A stretch of DNA of 64,000 nt from Vreelandella piezotolerans (GCF_012427705.1 NZ_CP048602.1:2108001-2172000), one strand, 5' to 3'; counted from the first letter of the stretch, positions 37,030 through 46,415 are shown. Numbers and translations are program-made. Notes: generated from the letters alone by a model not told the origin.

Positions 37030-39206
37030 GGTTGGCGCTCCACAATGATTCGGGCATCGACGATGGCATAGTTAGCGGCACAGTGGCCTTTTGGATAGGC
37101 AATCACCGGGTTCAAGTCTAGTTCGCGAATATCTGGGTAAGCCTCTACGAGCTTAGACACCTGCATCAGCAGCGACACTAGCGCTTCCTTATCGACCCCT
37201 GCAGCCCCCCGCACCCCTGCCAGCACTTTCTGCGCTTTAATTTGATCGACCATGGAGCGTGCGTCGCGCAGGGTCAGCGGCAGCGAGCGGAAAGCAACGT
37301 CCTCTAGCACCTCCACGAAAATGCCGCCTAAGCCAAACATCAGCACCGGGCCAAACATCGGGTCGCGCAGCATGCCGATAATCACCTCGACGCCTTTCTC
37401 AGCCATGGGCGTGACCAGCACGCCCTCTATCTGGGCGTTCGGGTCGTAAGCCTGGGCGTTTGAGTGAATGGCCTGAAAGGCATCGCGCAGTGCGGCGTCA
37501 CCCACTAAGTTGAGCTTGACCCCGTCCGCGTCGGATTTATGCAGAATGTCTTTTGAAACCACCTTCATCGCCAGCGGCACTTTTGCGGTTTGCTCGGCGA
37601 TCTTGGCCAGCTCTTCCTCCTGGCGTACCAGCCACTCGGTAGGTACGGTAATGCCGTGCTCCGCCAGCAGAGCCTTTGCTTCAAACTCCAATAAATCGCG
37701 CCCTTCCGCCTTGGCCGCTTTTAGCATGGTCTTGCCTGTTTCCGATGGCGCGGCGGGCGCTATCGTCTCTTGTGCCTGTTGGCTGGCGAGGTACTCTCCT
37801 CGCTCACCTAGGGCAGCAAGCACGCGCACCGCATGCTCAATCGAGGAATACACCGGCAAACCGGCTTCGTGTAGACGGCGCAACGCAGGCGGTTTGATCG
37901 GCGCATAAAGGCTGTAAATCACCAGGGGTTTCTCAGAGGCTTGAGCAAGCTCTACCATGCGCTCTGCGCCGCGCATCTCGTCGCCCATCAGTGATTCTGC
38001 AAAACGCAGGCTGTACCCGCCGAACATGCCCACCAGAAAGACGCTATCGACGCCTTCATCCGCCATCACCAGCTCGATGCAGCGTGCAAGCAGCGAAGGG
38101 TTAGCATCCGAGGAGCCTGCCACGTCCACCGGGTTAAGGGTAGATGCCTGAGGCAGTAACACCTCGCGCAGTGCAGAGCGAGTAGCGTCAGAAAGCTCGG
38201 CCAGTGCCAGTCCCGCTTCCGATAACCGGTCGGCGGCAATGGTGGCTTGGCCACCGCCGTCAGAAATCACCGCCACGCGCTTACCGGGGGCTTTTTGGAG
38301 CCGCCCCAATCCTTCCGCCACGGGCAGGATTTCATCGGAGTACTGCACCACGCTAACGCCTGCCTGGCGCAACAAATCGACGGTCATTTGGTAGCTACCG
38401 GCCAACGCACCGGTATGGGAGCTGGCGGCTTTTTGGCCCTGCTCGGTGGCACCGGATTTATACACCACCACCGGCTTCATGGCGGTCACGTCACGGGCCA
38501 CTTTCAGAAACTGCTGCCCATCACGGAAGCCCTCCACGTAGAGCGTAGCCACGCGAGTGTGCTCGTCCTCCCCTAAATAGCGCAGGTAATCGTTAAAGCC
38601 GATATCGCTCTGGTTGCCAGGACCAACGTAGGTGCTGAACCCCACTTGCCCGTTATGCTGGGCTTCCAGCGCAAGAGAGAGCAGCATATTGCCGGACTGA
38701 GACACAATGCCGATATCCCCCGGCTTGACGTTATCCAGCGCCAGCAAGTTAATTTGGTGGTGCAGGTTAAACATGCCAGAAGTGTTTGGGCCGATGATAC
38801 GCACGCCGTGGGCACGGGCGATATCCATCATCTGTGCCTCCAGCGCTGCCCCCTCTTCGCCGGTTTCGCCAAACCCGCTGGCCAGAATGACCGCCCCTTT
38901 CACCCCCCGGCGGCCACACTGGGCAATCAGCGCAGGCACGCTGGCCGCAGGCGTGCATAGCAGCGCAAGCTCAGGGCGGCCCGGCATCTCGGTGAGTGAA
39001 GGCCACGCCTGCACGCCTAAAATGTGATCGGCTTTGGGATTGATGGGGTAAATATGTCCCCGGTAGCCGCCATTAATCAGCCCAACCATGGCTTTGTAGC
39101 CCCGTTTGGTGGGGTCTGCAGAAGCGCCTACTACGGCAATGCCAGAGGGCGCTAAGATATCATGCAGCGGGCTGCGCAGTGGAAGATGGCCTTCGAGAGT
39201 ATTCAT
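37026..39206 (-). CDS. ADP-forming acyl-CoA synthetase (acetate-CoA ligase family), operon gene 2
   Basis: A 726-residue single-chain NDP-forming acyl-CoA synthetase. Domains in order: CoA-binding Rossmann domain (residues about 10-140; IAVVGASADPTKRGYKAM), a succinyl-CoA-ligase-like flavodoxin domain (about 150-300; GIVSQSGNMLLSLALEAQ), a linker, and an ATP-grasp domain at the C terminus (about 490-720; AMKVVSKDILHKSDADGVKL, then ELDLNPVIAYPKG). The phospho-His loop is not obvious to me. It would activate a carboxylic acid for the neighbouring crotonases. The start MNTLEGHLPLRSPL is preferred over an extension 15 codons longer. Substrate unknown. Confidence 0.88.
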   Translation of the reverse strand: MNTLEGHLPLRSPLHDILAPSGIAVVGASADPTKRGYKAMVGLINGGYRGHIYPINPKADHILGVQAWPSLTEMPGRPELALLCTPAASVPALIAQCGRRGVKGAVILASGFGETGEEGAALEAQMMDIARAHGVRIIGPNTSGMFNLHHQINLLALDNVKPGDIGIVSQSGNMLLSLALEAQHNGQVGFSTYVGPGNQSDIGFNDYLRYLGEDEHTRVATLYVEGFRDGQQFLKVARDVTAMKPVVVYKSGATEQGQKAASSHTGALAGSYQMTVDLLRQAGVSVVQYSDEILPVAEGLGRLQKAPGKRVAVISDGGGQATIAADRLSEAGLALAELSDATRSALREVLLPQASTLNPVDVAGSSDANPSLLARCIELVMADEGVDSVFLVGMFGGYSLRFAESLMGDEMRGAERMVELAQASEKPLVIYSLYAPIKPPALRRLHEAGLPVYSSIEHAVRVLAALGERGEYLASQQAQETIAPAAPSETGKTMLKAAKAEGRDLLEFEAKALLAEHGITVPTEWLVRQEEELAKIAEQTAKVPLAMKVVSKDILHKSDADGVKLNLVGDAALRDAFQAIHSNAQAYDPNAQIEGVLVTPMAEKGVEVIIGMLRDPMFGPVLMFGLGGIFVEVLEDVAFRSLPLTLRDARSMVDQIKAQKVLAGVRGAAGVDKEALVSLLMQVSKLVEAYPDIRELDLNPVIAYPKGHCAANYAIVDARIIVERQP

Positions 39207-39272
39207 TGCGTGACCTGTTTGACAAAGAAGTGCGTGACGGAGTGATACCAAGCTAATTCAAAAGGGCCGAGA

Positions 39273-40082
39273 TCATTGGCCCTGGAAATTTGGCGCTCGC
39301 CGCTCGGCAAAGGCATCGACCCCCTCTTGCCAATCATCGGTCGTGGAACAAGTAAACACCGCGTCCAACTCCTGTTGAAGCTGGCTCTCCATGCTTGTAT
39401 GGGTACTGCGGTTGACCAGCGGCTTTAACATCGCCATGGACACAGGCGCCTGCTTGGCCAGCCGTTCGGCAAGCAGCTGGGCTTCGGCCATCAGCTGCGT
39501 TTGCGGATAGCTCGCCAGCGCTAGCCCCATCTCGGCGGCTTCAGGCCCATAAAGTTTGTCACCTAAGTAGAGCAGGCGGCGGGCCTGGGTGAGCCCCACC
39601 AGTTGGGGAAGCAGTTTGGAAACGCCGCCACCTACGCACGTCCCGATACTGGTTTCTGGAAAGCCTATCTGCGCGTCATCGGCCATGACGACAAAATCGC
39701 AGGCGACGGCCATTTCCGCGCCTGCCCCCAGCGCATAACCGTTCACTGCCGCCACCACCGGCTTACCGAGCTGGGTGATGGCCTCGCATACGTCGTTACC
39801 CAGCTGCAAATAGCCCCGACGCTGAAACAGCGTGCGCGCGGCACTGCCGTGGGCTTTCATATCGGCCCCCACACAAAACGCCCGGCCTTCACCGGTCAGC
39901 ACCAACGCCCGGACCTGAGGCGACTGCTGTGCTATTCGCAGCACATCCAGCAGCTCTTGGTAGAGCGCCTCAACAACGGCGTTGAGGCGCTGCGGGCGAT
40001 TCAGTCGTACGGTCATTACGCGGGCATTTAAACTCACCAGCAGCGTTTCATAATTGGGCAGCGCAGTAGCGTCAGCAGGCAT
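39273..40082 (-). CDS. Enoyl-CoA hydratase/isomerase family protein (crotonase), operon gene 1
   Basis: A 269-residue crotonase. Oxyanion-hole segments are GRAFCVGADMKAHGSAA and AAVNGYALGAGAEMAVACD; the catalytic region reads GFPETSIGTCVGGGVSKLL, with Glu at the first position. An AGGAGG lies 14 bases before the chosen ATG, rather far; a start 14 codons upstream is possible. It is the promoter-proximal gene of a three-gene operon and is divergent from the RpiR-type regulator. Together the operon looks like CoA activation plus hydration of an unsaturated or aromatic acid, which is inference. Confidence 0.87.
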   Translation of the reverse strand: MPADATALPNYETLLVSLNARVMTVRLNRPQRLNAVVEALYQELLDVLRIAQQSPQVRALVLTGEGRAFCVGADMKAHGSAARTLFQRRGYLQLGNDVCEAITQLGKPVVAAVNGYALGAGAEMAVACDFVVMADDAQIGFPETSIGTCVGGGVSKLLPQLVGLTQARRLLYLGDKLYGPEAAEMGLALASYPQTQLMAEAQLLAERLAKQAPVSMAMLKPLVNRSTHTSMESQLQQELDAVFTCSTTDDWQEGVDAFAERRAPNFQGQ

Positions 40083-40134
40083 GGTGCTTTTTCTAACCTC
40101 CTCGGAACAGTCGTCAAAACTCAACGAAACGTTT

Positions 40135-40161
40135 GTTTCTTTATTTAAAATAAAAAGAAAC
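40135..40161. promoter_or_regulatory. Inverted repeat near the crotonase operon start
   Basis: GTTTCTTT and AAAGAAAC are perfect 8-bp arms separated by 11 bp, 53 bp upstream of the crotonase start. The same arm-and-spacer geometry occurs in the second repeat near the regulator, suggesting one protein with two sites. Confidence 0.6.
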
Positions 40162-40222
40162 GAATGTGTTTTTTTTTGAACGATAAAGTAGTCGCGGGGA
40201 CGCCGTCAATACATCTGTAGCA

Positions 40223-40251
40223 AAAACATTTATAATTGGTACAAATGTTTT
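40223..40251. promoter_or_regulatory. Inverted repeat over a possible -10 of the RpiR-type regulator
   Basis: AAAACATTT and AAATGTTTT are perfect 9-bp arms with an 11-bp spacer. TATAAT (40231-40236) lies inside the repeat, so a bound regulator would block the promoter. It is 23 bp before the regulator start. Confidence 0.65.
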
Positions 40252-40273
40252 ATTTTCCATGAAAGAGGGTGCC

Positions 40274-41167
40274 ATGCCAGACAACGCCACTCACGCCATC
40301 AGCCTGGACAGCATTCACCTGCAGCTAGCCGAGAGCTACGCAGCGCTTAGCCCACAGCTCAAGCGTGCCGCCAGCTATGTGCTGGAACACCCTGCAGAGA
40401 TGGCGTTTCAGTCGATCCGCAAAACGGCTCAGGCAGCATCCGTCACTCCCTCCACCCTGGTCAGGTTAGCCAAGCGGCTTGGGTTCGAGAGCTACGAGCC
40501 ATTTCGGGAAGTGTTTCAATCGGCAGTGCAAGCAGCGCCGGTGGAGCTATCCGGCCGCGCCAGCCAGTTGAAGCAGCAGCACCGAAAACCAGAAGCGGCG
40601 CTGTTTGCGGAGGTAGGCGACGCTGCCTTCGATAATATTGGCAGGCTGTTTACGGCGGATAACCAAACGCGCGTCAAAGAGGCCGCCGAGCGAATCTTGG
40701 CCGCACGGCGAGTCGCCGTGGTCGGGTTTCGAGACACCTTCGCCTGCGCGTACCACTTTGCCTACGTGGGGCGCATTGCGATGCCGGAAGTGACGCTCAT
40801 TCGCGGCCAGGAGGGAGGCTTGCTCACCGAATTGGCCCCGTTCAATGAGCAGGATGTGGTGGTGGCGTTTGGCTTTGAGCCCTACTGCGCCGAGACGGTG
40901 AAGGCGCTGGAAATTACCCGCGCCAACGGCGTTCAAGCCATCGTGATTACCGATACGCTGCGATCGCCACTCGTGCCGGGTGCCTGCATGACGTTTACCG
41001 TCGCCAACGCCACGCCGCACTTTTTCCCGTCGATACTGGCGGCGATTACGCTCAGCGAAGCGATTCTAGCGGAGTGCGTGGCATTCGGCCCCGACCAGCT
41101 GGTCGACAACGTGACCCGTTTTGAGAGCCGAATGCGTCAGTTGGGTGCTTATATCGATATCGAGTAA
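40274..41167 (+). CDS. RpiR/MurR-family transcriptional regulator (HTH + SIS)
   Basis: A 297-residue regulator. The N-terminal HTH_6 domain spans residues about 8-85 (AESYAALSPQLKRAASYVLE, SVTPSTLVRLAKRLGFESYE). The C-terminal SIS domain spans about 130-270 (RVAVVGFRDTFACAYHF, DVVVAFGFEPYCAETVKAL). SIS domains of this family bind phosphosugars or related ligands. The start at 40274 follows AGAGGG; an ATG five codons earlier is possible. It is divergent from the acyl-CoA operon and flanked by two palindromes, so it most likely controls that operon and itself. Confidence 0.87.
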   Translation: MPDNATHAISLDSIHLQLAESYAALSPQLKRAASYVLEHPAEMAFQSIRKTAQAASVTPSTLVRLAKRLGFESYEPFREVFQSAVQAAPVELSGRASQLKQQHRKPEAALFAEVGDAAFDNIGRLFTADNQTRVKEAAERILAARRVAVVGFRDTFACAYHFAYVGRIAMPEVTLIRGQEGGLLTELAPFNEQDVVVAFGFEPYCAETVKALEITRANGVQAIVITDTLRSPLVPGACMTFTVANATPHFFPSILAAITLSEAILAECVAFGPDQLVDNVTRFESRMRQLGAYIDIE

Positions 41168-41187
41168 GTGTCGATATCGAGTAGGTA

Positions 41188-42165
41188 TCACGGCAACAGA
41201 ATCGTAGAACCCGTCGTTTTACGGCTTTGCAGCGCATCCTGTGCCTTGCCAGCCTCTTGTAGCGGGTAGCGGTTAGCCACGTCGATGTGAATTTTTCCGC
41301 TTTCGATCATGCCGAAGAATTCGTCGCACATCATTTCAAGGCGCTCACGCGTGTCAGCGTAGCCGTTCAGGCTCGGGCGCGTGACGAAAAGCGCGCCCTT
41401 CTGGTTCAGAATACCGATGTTCACGCCATCGACGGGGCCAGAAGCGTTGCCAAAGCTCACCATCAACGAGCGGGGCTTCAAACAGTCCAGCGACATTTCC
41501 CAGGTATCTTTACCGACGGAGTCATAAACCACGTCGCACATCTCACCCTGGGTGAGTTCGCGTACGCGCTCCACCACATTTTCCTTGGTGTAGTCGATCG
41601 TCGCCCAAGCGCCGTTGGCCATGGCAAGATCGGCTTTTTCTTGGGAGCTGACCGTGCCAATCAGCTTGACGCCGAGCGCTTTGGCCCACTGGCAAGCAAT
41701 GGAGCCCACGCCACCGGCCGCCGCGTGGAACAAAATGGTCTCACCGCCCTTGAGTGCATAGGTTTGGCGCAACAGATACTGCACCGTTAGCCCTTTCAGC
41801 ATACTGGCAGCGGCAGTGTCGAAATCGATAAAGTCAGGCAATTTGACGACTTTAGCGGCAGGCAGCGTGTGCAATTCCGCATAAGCACCCAGCGGGCCTT
41901 GGGCATACGCCACACGGTCGCCGACTTTGAGATGCGTCACACCTTCGCCGACGGCATCCACCGTGCCAGCGCCCTCCGTTCCCAGCCCAGACGGCATGGC
42001 AGGCGCGGGATATAGCCCCGTGCGGAAATAGATATCGATAAAGTTGAGCCCCACCGCTTTATTGGCGATACGCACTTCACCGGCGGCGGGGGCAGCCGGT
42101 TCGACCTCCACCCACTCCAACACCTCGGCACCACCGGTCTTGGAAAACTGGATACGCTTAGACAT
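41188..42165 (-). CDS. qorA: NADPH:quinone oxidoreductase (zeta-crystallin-like, MDR family)
   Basis: A 325-residue zinc-free medium-chain dehydrogenase. The GroES-like domain comes first (NFIDIYFRTGLYPAPAMPSG), then the nucleotide-binding domain with LFHAAAGGVGSIACQWAKAL around residues 143-162. No Cys/His zinc ligands are present at the usual places, as in Qor. It reduces quinones with NADPH by one electron or acts on alpha,beta-unsaturated carbonyls. It converges on the RpiR-type regulator and is divergent from ugpQ. E. coli Qor has 327 residues. Confidence 0.9.
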   Translation of the reverse strand: MSKRIQFSKTGGAEVLEWVEVEPAAPAAGEVRIANKAVGLNFIDIYFRTGLYPAPAMPSGLGTEGAGTVDAVGEGVTHLKVGDRVAYAQGPLGAYAELHTLPAAKVVKLPDFIDFDTAAASMLKGLTVQYLLRQTYALKGGETILFHAAAGGVGSIACQWAKALGVKLIGTVSSQEKADLAMANGAWATIDYTKENVVERVRELTQGEMCDVVYDSVGKDTWEMSLDCLKPRSLMVSFGNASGPVDGVNIGILNQKGALFVTRPSLNGYADTRERLEMMCDEFFGMIESGKIHIDVANRYPLQEAGKAQDALQSRKTTGSTILLP

Positions 42166-42341
42166 TCATGAGACTCCTGTTATTAATTATTGGACATACC
42201 CTGGACGCTATCCAACCGCGTTGGGCACATTAAATCAAGTGATTAGCCCGCTAAACCGACACACGGCTGTCATGGCTGCGTGCTAGACTGTGCCAAAAAT
42301 GGTGATCACTCCGTTTATCAGCCACCACACACGGACTGGAC

Positions 42342-43118
42342 ATGACGCATCCTGCTATTTCTGTTCCTACGCTTATTGCCCATCGAGGCTACTCAGCGGC
42401 AGCGCCTGAAAACACCCTAACCGCCGTCCGTGCGGCCCAACAAGCCGGTGCCACCTGGGTAGAGCTGGATGTGCAGCTATTGAAAGACGATACACCCGTC
42501 ATCTGGCACGACAGCGATGTGAGCCGCTGCTCGGATGGTCGAGGAGAGCTTGCCAACCTCACGTGGCAGCAGGCCCAGCAGCTCGATGTAGGCCGCTGGT
42601 TTGGTGATCGCTTTGCCGGAGAAAAAATGGCCAGCCTGGAGACCATGCTCTCCCTGCTGAACGAGCTGGAGATGGGCGTTAACCTAGAGATCAAGGTCAA
42701 TAAAGGCCGTGACCCCATCCGCCTGGTGGATGAGGTACTGCCCGTCGTTTTAGAGGCTCTACCTCCCGAGCGGTTGGTGATCTCGTCGTTTGACTCGACC
42801 GCCCTTGCCCATTGCCGACACCACGCCCCTAAAGAAGCACTGGCACTAGGCGCCCTGTTTGGTAGTGTGCCCAAGCACTGGCGTGAGCAGTGTGAGGCGG
42901 TACAGGCGTTTAGTATTCACCCCCACTGGCCAAGGCTCAAGCAGACGCAAGCCGCTGCCATGTGCCGCGATGGCTACCAGATACTCTGCTACACCGCTAA
43001 CGACCCCAGCGCTTTTGCCAGCCGCTGGTCGTGGGGCGTGACCAGTGCCATTACCGATGAGCCCGCCGCCTTTAAGCGATATTTAGATAATCGCCAACGT
43101 GCGGGCCAGTCTGCTTAA
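42342..43118 (+). CDS. ugpQ: Glycerophosphodiester phosphodiesterase UgpQ
   Basis: A 258-residue cytoplasmic GDPD-family enzyme, without signal peptide, that hydrolyses glycerophosphodiesters to glycerol-3-phosphate and an alcohol. Catalytic residues are visible in [19 protein letters not shown] (HR..., PENT) and [18 protein letters not shown] (E-L-D and H-D). Late segments [12 protein letters not shown] and CYTANDP fit UgpQ. Its product enters the GlpD route encoded upstream, and choline from phosphodiesters would enter BetA, so it links the two metabolic blocks of this window. Confidence 0.93.
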   Translation: MTHPAISVPTLIAHRGYSAAAPENTLTAVRAAQQAGATWVELDVQLLKDDTPVIWHDSDVSRCSDGRGELANLTWQQAQQLDVGRWFGDRFAGEKMASLETMLSLLNELEMGVNLEIKVNKGRDPIRLVDEVLPVVLEALPPERLVISSFDSTALAHCRHHAPKEALALGALFGSVPKHWREQCEAVQAFSIHPHWPRLKQTQAAAMCRDGYQILCYTANDPSAFASRWSWGVTSAITDEPAAFKRYLDNRQRAGQSA

Positions 43119-43138
43119 CCTGCCATTTAAGGGAAATG

Positions 43139-43999
43139 ATGAATTATCTGGGTGCTCATGTGAGTGCAGCGGGCGGCGCGGATCAGGCCGTGCTGCGCGC
43201 GGTCGAGATCGGTGCAACGGCGTTTGCGCTGTTCACCAAGAATCAGCGTCAGTGGAAGGGGAAACCGCTGACGGACGAGGCCATTGCCGCCTTCAAGGAG
43301 GCCTGTCAAGACCACGGCTTTGGCCCAAAGCAAATTCTGCCCCACGACAGCTATCTGATTAATCTGGGCCATCCAGAGTCAGAGGGGCTTAGAAAATCCC
43401 GTGCCGCGTTTCTAGACGAGATGCAGCGCTGCGAGCAGCTAGGGTTGACGCTGCTCAACTTTCACCCCGGCAGCCACCTGAACAAAATCAGCGATACCGA
43501 GTGTCTGTCACGTATTGCCGACTCGATCAATGAAGCGCTGGCGGATACCCAGGACGTGACCGCGGTGATCGAAAATACCGCAGGTCAAGGCACCAACCTC
43601 GGCTGGCGCTTCGAGCACCTGGCCGAGATTATTGAGCAAGTCGATGATAAAGCACGGGTAGGCGTATGCATCGATACCTGCCACGCCTTCGCTGCTGGGT
43701 ACGATCTCCGCACCCGCGACGCAACACAGGCCACTCTGGATGAGCTTGGCAAGGTCGTAGGTTTCCAGTACTTGCGCGGCATGCACCTGAACGACGCCAA
43801 AAGCGCTTTTGCCAGCCGCGTCGACCGACATCACAGCCTAGGTAAGGGCAATATCGGACTGGACGCTTTTAGCGCTATCATGCAAGACCAGCGCATCCAA
43901 GGTATCCCAATGATTCTGGAGACCATCGAGCCCGAGATCTGGGCCGAGGAACTCAACTGGCTGCGCGATCAAATGCCCGACGCCGCGCCGGGCAAATAA
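43139..43999 (+). CDS. nfo: Endonuclease IV (AP endonuclease)
   Basis: A 286-residue TIM-barrel endonuclease IV of the AP_endonuc_2 family. The start [13 protein letters not shown] is conserved; of two adjacent ATG codons the second has the better distance from AAGGG. Zinc-ligand signatures are visible: [57 protein letters not shown] and PMILETIEP. It cleaves DNA at abasic sites in base-excision repair. Its 3' end overlaps the convergent XRE-cupin gene by 31 bp, so the two transcripts are partly antisense. Confidence 0.96.
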   Translation: MNYLGAHVSAAGGADQAVLRAVEIGATAFALFTKNQRQWKGKPLTDEAIAAFKEACQDHGFGPKQILPHDSYLINLGHPESEGLRKSRAAFLDEMQRCEQLGLTLLNFHPGSHLNKISDTECLSRIADSINEALADTQDVTAVIENTAGQGTNLGWRFEHLAEIIEQVDDKARVGVCIDTCHAFAAGYDLRTRDATQATLDELGKVVGFQYLRGMHLNDAKSAFASRVDRHHSLGKGNIGLDAFSAIMQDQRIQGIPMILETIEPEIWAEELNWLRDQMPDAAPGK

Positions 44000-44556
44000 T
44001 GAATCACATCGTGAAAGCGTAATCGGCTCTCCGTGTTATTGCGCATGGCGTGGGGCCGGTCAGCAAAAAAACGCAGCCCCTCGCCAGCCCGCAGCGTTTG
44101 CCAGCGCTCATCAATGCGCAGCTCCATCTCCCCTTCCACTATCACGATGTGTTCCACCACGCCGCTGGCATGGGCCGATGATTCGCTGATCGCTCCAGGG
44201 GCAAGTTCGATCATGAACATCTCGAACCCCAGCAGAGGGTCGTAGGGAAACAGCAAGCGCGCCTGCATACCGGCGCTGTCATCACCCCAGACGGACTCTC
44301 GACCGTCTCGGTGTAGCTCACCTAACGCGGGTTTGTCATTATCGAACAGTGTCGAGAAAGATACCCGAAAGCCGCTGGCAATCTTCCAGAGCGTCGAAAC
44401 AGTAGGGCTAGACTCACCGCGCTCTATCTGCCCCAACATGGCTTTACTCACCCCCGTTTCACCGGCCGCCCGGTCAAGGCTCCAGCCGCGCTCTTTGCGC
44501 AACTGACGCACTGTCCCCGCAATATGTGCAGCAATGGTGTGCGGTTCGATTGCCAT
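43969..44556 (-). CDS. XRE-cupin transcriptional regulator
   Basis: A 195-residue regulator with an N-terminal HTH_3 (residues about 15-70: [20 protein letters not shown], then [20 protein letters not shown]) and a C-terminal small cupin domain (about 110-185; [18 protein letters not shown] and [17 protein letters not shown]). The cupin pocket probably binds a small effector. The start is the ATG with CAGGAGAGAGG upstream; an in-frame extension would cross the intergenic operators. It is divergent from a BenE-type permease with two palindromes between them, so it probably controls that permease. Confidence 0.88.
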   Translation of the reverse strand: MAIEPHTIAAHIAGTVRQLRKERGWSLDRAAGETGVSKAMLGQIERGESSPTVSTLWKIASGFRVSFSTLFDNDKPALGELHRDGRESVWGDDSAGMQARLLFPYDPLLGFEMFMIELAPGAISESSAHASGVVEHIVIVEGEMELRIDERWQTLRAGEGLRFFADRPHAMRNNTESRLRFHDVIHYLPGAASGI

Positions 44557-44605
44557 TCCTCTCTCCTGTTTCAGGTCCTGTTTCAAACCCTGTCTCAACC
44601 CCAGT

Positions 44606-44657
44606 TGTGCGCTATAGCGCACAGTGGTAACGTGGCGCTTGTGCGTTATGACGCACA
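44606..44657. promoter_or_regulatory. Twin operators between XRE-cupin regulator and BenE-type permease
   Basis: TGTGCGCTATAGCGCACA (44606-44623) is a perfect 18-bp palindrome. TGTGCGTTATGACGCACA (44640-44657) matches it with perfect 7-bp arms and a divergent centre. Centres are 34 bp apart, about three helical turns, so two dimers could bind on one face. Upstream (44575-44600) there are short CCTGTTTCA/CCTGTCTCA direct repeats. The adjacent XRE protein is the natural candidate ligand. Confidence 0.75.
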
Positions 44658-44688
44658 TAGTGCCACCCCAGCTTGCACGAGGCCACCC

Positions 44689-45894
44689 ATGGAAGCGCCC
44701 TCCACTACTCACGACGAACCTGCGCCTAGCCTATGGCGCGATACTAGTCTATCAACCGTCATTGCGGGCTTCGTTGCCGTATTGATTGGTTACACCAGCT
44801 CGGCGGCGATCATCTTTCAAGCCGCAGCGGCCGTCGGCGCCAGCACGGCGCAAATTAGCTCGTGGCTTTGGGCGCTGGGCATTGGCATGGGGGTGACCTC
44901 ACTGGGCCTGTCGCTGCGCTACCGAATGCCGCTGTTGACGGCCTGGTCGACGCCAGGCGCGGCGTTTCTCGCCACGAGCCTACCTGGCATTCCGATCGAA
45001 GAGGCTATCGGCGCGTTTCTTTTTTCAGCGTTACTGATCACGCTGTGTGGCGTGACGGGGCTTTTCGAGCGCTTGATGCGCCATATCCCCAGCGCCATTG
45101 CCGCCGCCATGCTGGCCGGTATTCTGCTGCGCTTTGGGCTAGAACTTTTTAACGTCATGGAACGCCAGTGGCTGCTACCGCTTGTGATGTTGACGGCTTG
45201 GGTGGTAGGCAGGCGTTTATGGCCAACGCTCGCGGTGCCGGGGGTGCTGCTCACCGGCGTCGTGGTAGCCCTGCTGCAAGGCCAAATCAGTGCCCAGGAT
45301 ATTCCGCTAACACCCACGCTCCCGGTCTTTACTGCCCCAGTGTTTAACCCAATGACGATGCTGAGTATCGGTATTCCGCTGTTCGTGATAACTATGGCGA
45401 CTCAAAATTTACCGGGTGTTGCGGTTTTACGGGCAGCAGGCTACCAGCCCAATAGCTCGCCGCTGATGACATGGACAGGCGGCGCTACGCTGCTGCTCGC
45501 CCCGTTGGGCGGCTATGCGTTGAACATGGCCGCCATTAGCGCTGCGGTTTGCCTGGGGCCAGATGCGCACCCAAACCCTAAAAAACGCTATACCGCTGGC
45601 GTTGCCGCAGGTGTTTTCTATATGGCGATGGGTATATTTGGCGCCACGGTCACCGGCATCTTCAATGCATTACCGAGTATTCTTGTCCTAGCGCTAGCGG
45701 GTATTGCCCTGCTTGGCACGCTGAGCGCAGGGTTGGCAAGTGCGTTTGAAAAGAGCGAGCAGCGCGACGCAGCCATCGTGACCTTTTTGCTGACCGGTTC
45801 GGGCATTACGCTGCTGGGGATCGGGGGAGCCTTTTGGGGGTTGGTAGTCGGCTTGACGGTATTGAAAATAACCTCAGCGAAAGCAACATCGTAA
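44689..45894 (+). CDS. benE: BenE-family benzoate/H+ symporter-like permease
   Basis: A 401-residue membrane protein with about 12 hydrophobic segments. Family marks include FVAVLIGYTSSAAIIFQAA, LLTAWSTPGAAFLA and LFVITMATQNLPGVAVLRA. BenE proteins import benzoate or related anions with protons. No benzoate degradation genes are adjacent, so the true substrate may differ. The start MEAPSTTHDEPAP is chosen because longer in-frame starts lie in the operator region; no strong ribosome site precedes it. Confidence 0.85.
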   Translation: MEAPSTTHDEPAPSLWRDTSLSTVIAGFVAVLIGYTSSAAIIFQAAAAVGASTAQISSWLWALGIGMGVTSLGLSLRYRMPLLTAWSTPGAAFLATSLPGIPIEEAIGAFLFSALLITLCGVTGLFERLMRHIPSAIAAAMLAGILLRFGLELFNVMERQWLLPLVMLTAWVVGRRLWPTLAVPGVLLTGVVVALLQGQISAQDIPLTPTLPVFTAPVFNPMTMLSIGIPLFVITMATQNLPGVAVLRAAGYQPNSSPLMTWTGGATLLLAPLGGYALNMAAISAAVCLGPDAHPNPKKRYTAGVAAGVFYMAMGIFGATVTGIFNALPSILVLALAGIALLGTLSAGLASAFEKSEQRDAAIVTFLLTGSGITLLGIGGAFWGLVVGLTVLKITSAKATS

Positions 45895-45913
45895 AAGCTG
45901 TGCAGCAATAGAT

Positions 45914-45949
45914 AAACGCCCCTGTCAGGTAACCTGACAGGGGCGTTTA
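45914..45949. terminator. Bidirectional terminator after the BenE-type gene
   Basis: AAACGCCCCTGTCAGGT and ACCTGACAGGGGCGTTT form a long nearly perfect stem around a tiny loop, between two converging genes. The A-run at one end and T-run at the other make it work in both directions. Confidence 0.85.
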
Positions 45950-45980
45950 AGAGGGGCGTTGGTATACAGACGCCGACCAT

Positions 45981-46415
45981 TCACATCGTGGCCAGCCGCT
46001 CTTCATCCAACACGCCGGACATCCTCACCATGGCCAGAGCCTCATCCAAACTGTCCATCTCCTCGATCACCAGCAGCTCGTTCTCCAAGCTCACGGGCTG
46101 ACCGGCTTTCTCTGACAGCAGCTTCTCCAAAGAGGCCATGTCCATCGCGTCGTTTAAATGATGCACATCTACCGATGCGCTACTCGCGCTAGGGAGATAG
46201 ATGGTGCCATTCGAAAAATCGACGGCGTAAGCAATTACTCCAGGCACAATGAAAAACAGCAAACCCACACCGTTGGCAATCGCCACGACTGGATCGACAT
46301 CGCCGCTCATTTGCCCTTTACGCTCAGGGTAAAACATGGTTCCGCAACCGCTCAATGCCACAATGGAGACGCCTATAACGGCCCCCGTTAAACAACGGCG
46401 AACTGCTTGCTGCAT
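45981..46415 (-). CDS. Small lipoprotein of unknown function
   Basis: A 144-residue protein with a lipoprotein signal (MQQAVRRCLTGAVIGVSIVA) and lipobox LSGC at residues about 21-24, so it should be anchored by lipid in the envelope. The mature start GTMFYPERKGQMSGDVDP is followed by a hydrophobic segment (GVGLLFFIVPGVIAYAVDF) and a hydrophilic C-terminal half rich in Glu and Asp. The first 80 residues resemble short enterobacterial lipoproteins with the same FYPERKGQ start; function unknown. An upstream ATG, 14 codons earlier, would spoil the signal peptide. Confidence 0.75.
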   Translation of the reverse strand: MQQAVRRCLTGAVIGVSIVALSGCGTMFYPERKGQMSGDVDPVVAIANGVGLLFFIVPGVIAYAVDFSNGTIYLPSASSASVDVHHLNDAMDMASLEKLLSEKAGQPVSLENELLVIEEMDSLDEALAMVRMSGVLDEERLATM

